From Planctomyces sp. SH-PL62 (lineage in GTDB: Bacteria > Planctomycetota > Planctomycetia > Isosphaerales > Isosphaeraceae): a stretch of 64,000 bases of DNA. Below, piece after piece: positions 63,901 through 64,000 of this stretch; within the stretch, counting starts at the first letter, position 1; every line of letters starts with the position of its first letter. The notes beneath the pieces are model-generated. The model worked only from the letters and a program-made list of their open reading frames with translations. It did not search any database and was not told where the DNA came from. The DNA lies in assembly GCF_001610895.1 (NCBI RefSeq), contig NZ_CP011273.1, positions 2,418,001 through 2,482,000 on the forward strand, written 5' to 3'. The position numbers were made by a program, and so were the translations under genes.

Positions 63901-64000
63901 CGAGACGGCCGGGCCGAGGAGGACCGCCGCCAGGGTCGCGCGGTAGACGGCCGATTGCAGCGCCGGCCCCCGCGATCGCGCCCAGCGCCCGGCGGCCAGG
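60928..64000 (-). CDS. BlaR1-like M56 peptidase fused to carboxypeptidase-regulatory-like repeats, N-terminus off the window
   Basis: About 1023 residues are visible and the frame stays open to the right edge, so the start lies beyond it. The membrane-bound M56 domain has FVHELAHLARRDGWWNL with the HELAH zinc site, then EEVCDDVVVSFGADRTSYAERLVELA. A membrane helix (AVLAVAIVGLASTAFAGLL) follows. The long C-terminal part is a series of carboxypeptidase-regulatory-like (CarbopepD_reg) beta-sandwich units, e.g. LRGRVVDRSGKPVARASVLAW and GPPIDGRVVDSEGHPVPGAKI. BlaR1-type proteins sense envelope signals and cleave a BlaI-type repressor; any blaI would be upstream of the window. Confidence 0.88.
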   Translation of the reverse strand, partial: LAAGRWARSRGPALQSAVYRATLAAVLLGPAVSITFSAMGFEGLALRWPTAEAARPLPFSSSSPFIPAPPSSEPPYTDVRFTIAPLPTEPFTPLPASLPASPVVVERSLPRDAIAAVGLAGWGVGTLFLLARMLVRQGRMRRLRDSAADVEPETQALCEAIARELGVRTPPVRRSPFLSSPCLDGLTRPMILLPEGADDPRDAFVHELAHLARRDGWWNLTRRLAEAALWGQPLLWALSRRIESTAEEVCDDVVVSFGADRTSYAERLVELAGRALPPPSPTVVCMISLRSLLARRVARILDPSRTLSTRVGRRAVLAVAIVGLASTAFAGLLRFGDPPRAVTEEPAAAKADVPQGDRLRGRVVDRSGKPVARASVLAWSTRQGATGGPVDEQRRATTDAEGRYELDAFGGPPFDPKARTPIVALAEGFGPGAAGADGMVKLGEPGPPIDGRVVDSEGHPVPGAKIRLRDVFFLRSGKTADPAQPWSTSDRWSTNGLLPSPHEVETDADGRFRFTGLGRDSLAILAISGPDAALRHALVLTRAMDRTRLPNLYQFQDLRFGILDFTEIQGAACTIAVDPSRAVEGIVRDAADGSPISGAFVTATADWDWPRPVGDRDGAWTDAEGRYRLLGLPTTGDEQRVLFVYPAADQPYFVSTHLQVPAAPVDGPTRLDVALKRGVWIEGQVVDQADGQPVAARLDYVPAADNPRATDCLAANPGAIGYGYRLHGDRFRTDAQGHFRVLGVPGRGVVLVKADDFRYRTRIGAETLERLADSDHLATYVRIPPGSFHSLKGVDAADGPSASAGAIAVVRGASVALKFVDEDGSPVPAQQLQNRVPTDLGGGFLPPRAEARILGLDPGETRVVIVQNFDRNLGVIVTVSGDTPPDTPARTVLLAPIVPLTGRLVHADGKPARGQISVQIDPGNQPFARPMDITWSELDSQGRFKCFTYRGAGCRLFAMNLTHEDGRGGKGFGWIKVPGGFQGFDLVRDLNVEAGEPVDLGTFDVDSGKRIEGVAATDVGAAR

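Overview
The window is GC-rich DNA (strong G/C preference at third codon positions) from a planctomycete, most likely of the Isosphaeraceae type. That placement is inferred from gene content, not from a marker tree. The content includes a DUF1501 protein, a DUF1559 pilin-like protein, a YdjY-type protein, two PEP-CTERM proteins, an FG-GAP protein with an LEAR-A-LLS planctomycete extracellular leader, a sulfatase, a neutral-ceramidase-like protein and an M56 protease fused to carboxypeptidase-regulatory-like repeats. Nothing resembles a phage or a large island. Clear mobility traces are limited to a parDE pair flanked by a duplicated gene end, and several palindromic or dispersed repeats.

Layout. 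1-3.2 kb: end of sucB, lpdA, a small unknown gene overlapping dcd, and a tRNA-Ala(GGC) with a clear promoter. 3.8-6.2 kb (minus): a two-gene NfnAB/SudAB-like flavoprotein pair. 6.5-17.1 kb: ceramidase-like protein, orphan Phd-type antitoxin, DedA, ExbD/ExbB, DUF1501 plus esterase, a PEP-CTERM protein and a frameshifted double M16 peptidase. 17.7-20.9 kb: PP2C phosphatase, Cys/Met PLP enzyme, parDE inserted at a duplicated copy of the PLP gene end. 20.9-27.4 kb: FG-GAP protein, PhzF, ABC exporter, small unknown gene, YdjY protein. 27.6-42.8 kb (minus): an unusual type IV pilus/type II secretion-like cluster (PilM-PilN fusion, PilO-like protein, a third membrane protein, giant secretin) preceded by a 1116-residue exported protein. 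43.4-50.9 kb: GDSL hydrolase, queE, cNMP-patatin protein, sulfatase, tatD with a Fur-family gene. 51.3-58.3 kb: nusA-infB-rbfA and a degenerate endonuclease-III-like gene. 58.7-64 kb: lipoprotein, DUF1559 protein, secreted protein, and the BlaR1-like M56 protease running off the right edge.

The most distinctive element is the pilus/secretion-like cluster. Three consecutive inner-membrane-type proteins carry long Met/Gly-rich blocks built on MMG repeats, and the matching secretin carries an approximately 80-residue Gly/Thr-rich insertion. Gene order matches pilM-N-O-P-Q, with M and N fused.

Three apparent single-base losses, all in C/G homopolymers, break the M16 peptidase (one) and infB (two). 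Because infB is essential and all shifts have the same sign, sequence error is the first explanation to test. Start sites were chosen from ribosome-binding sites and family boundaries. Functional calls rest on recognised motifs only, since no database search could be run.
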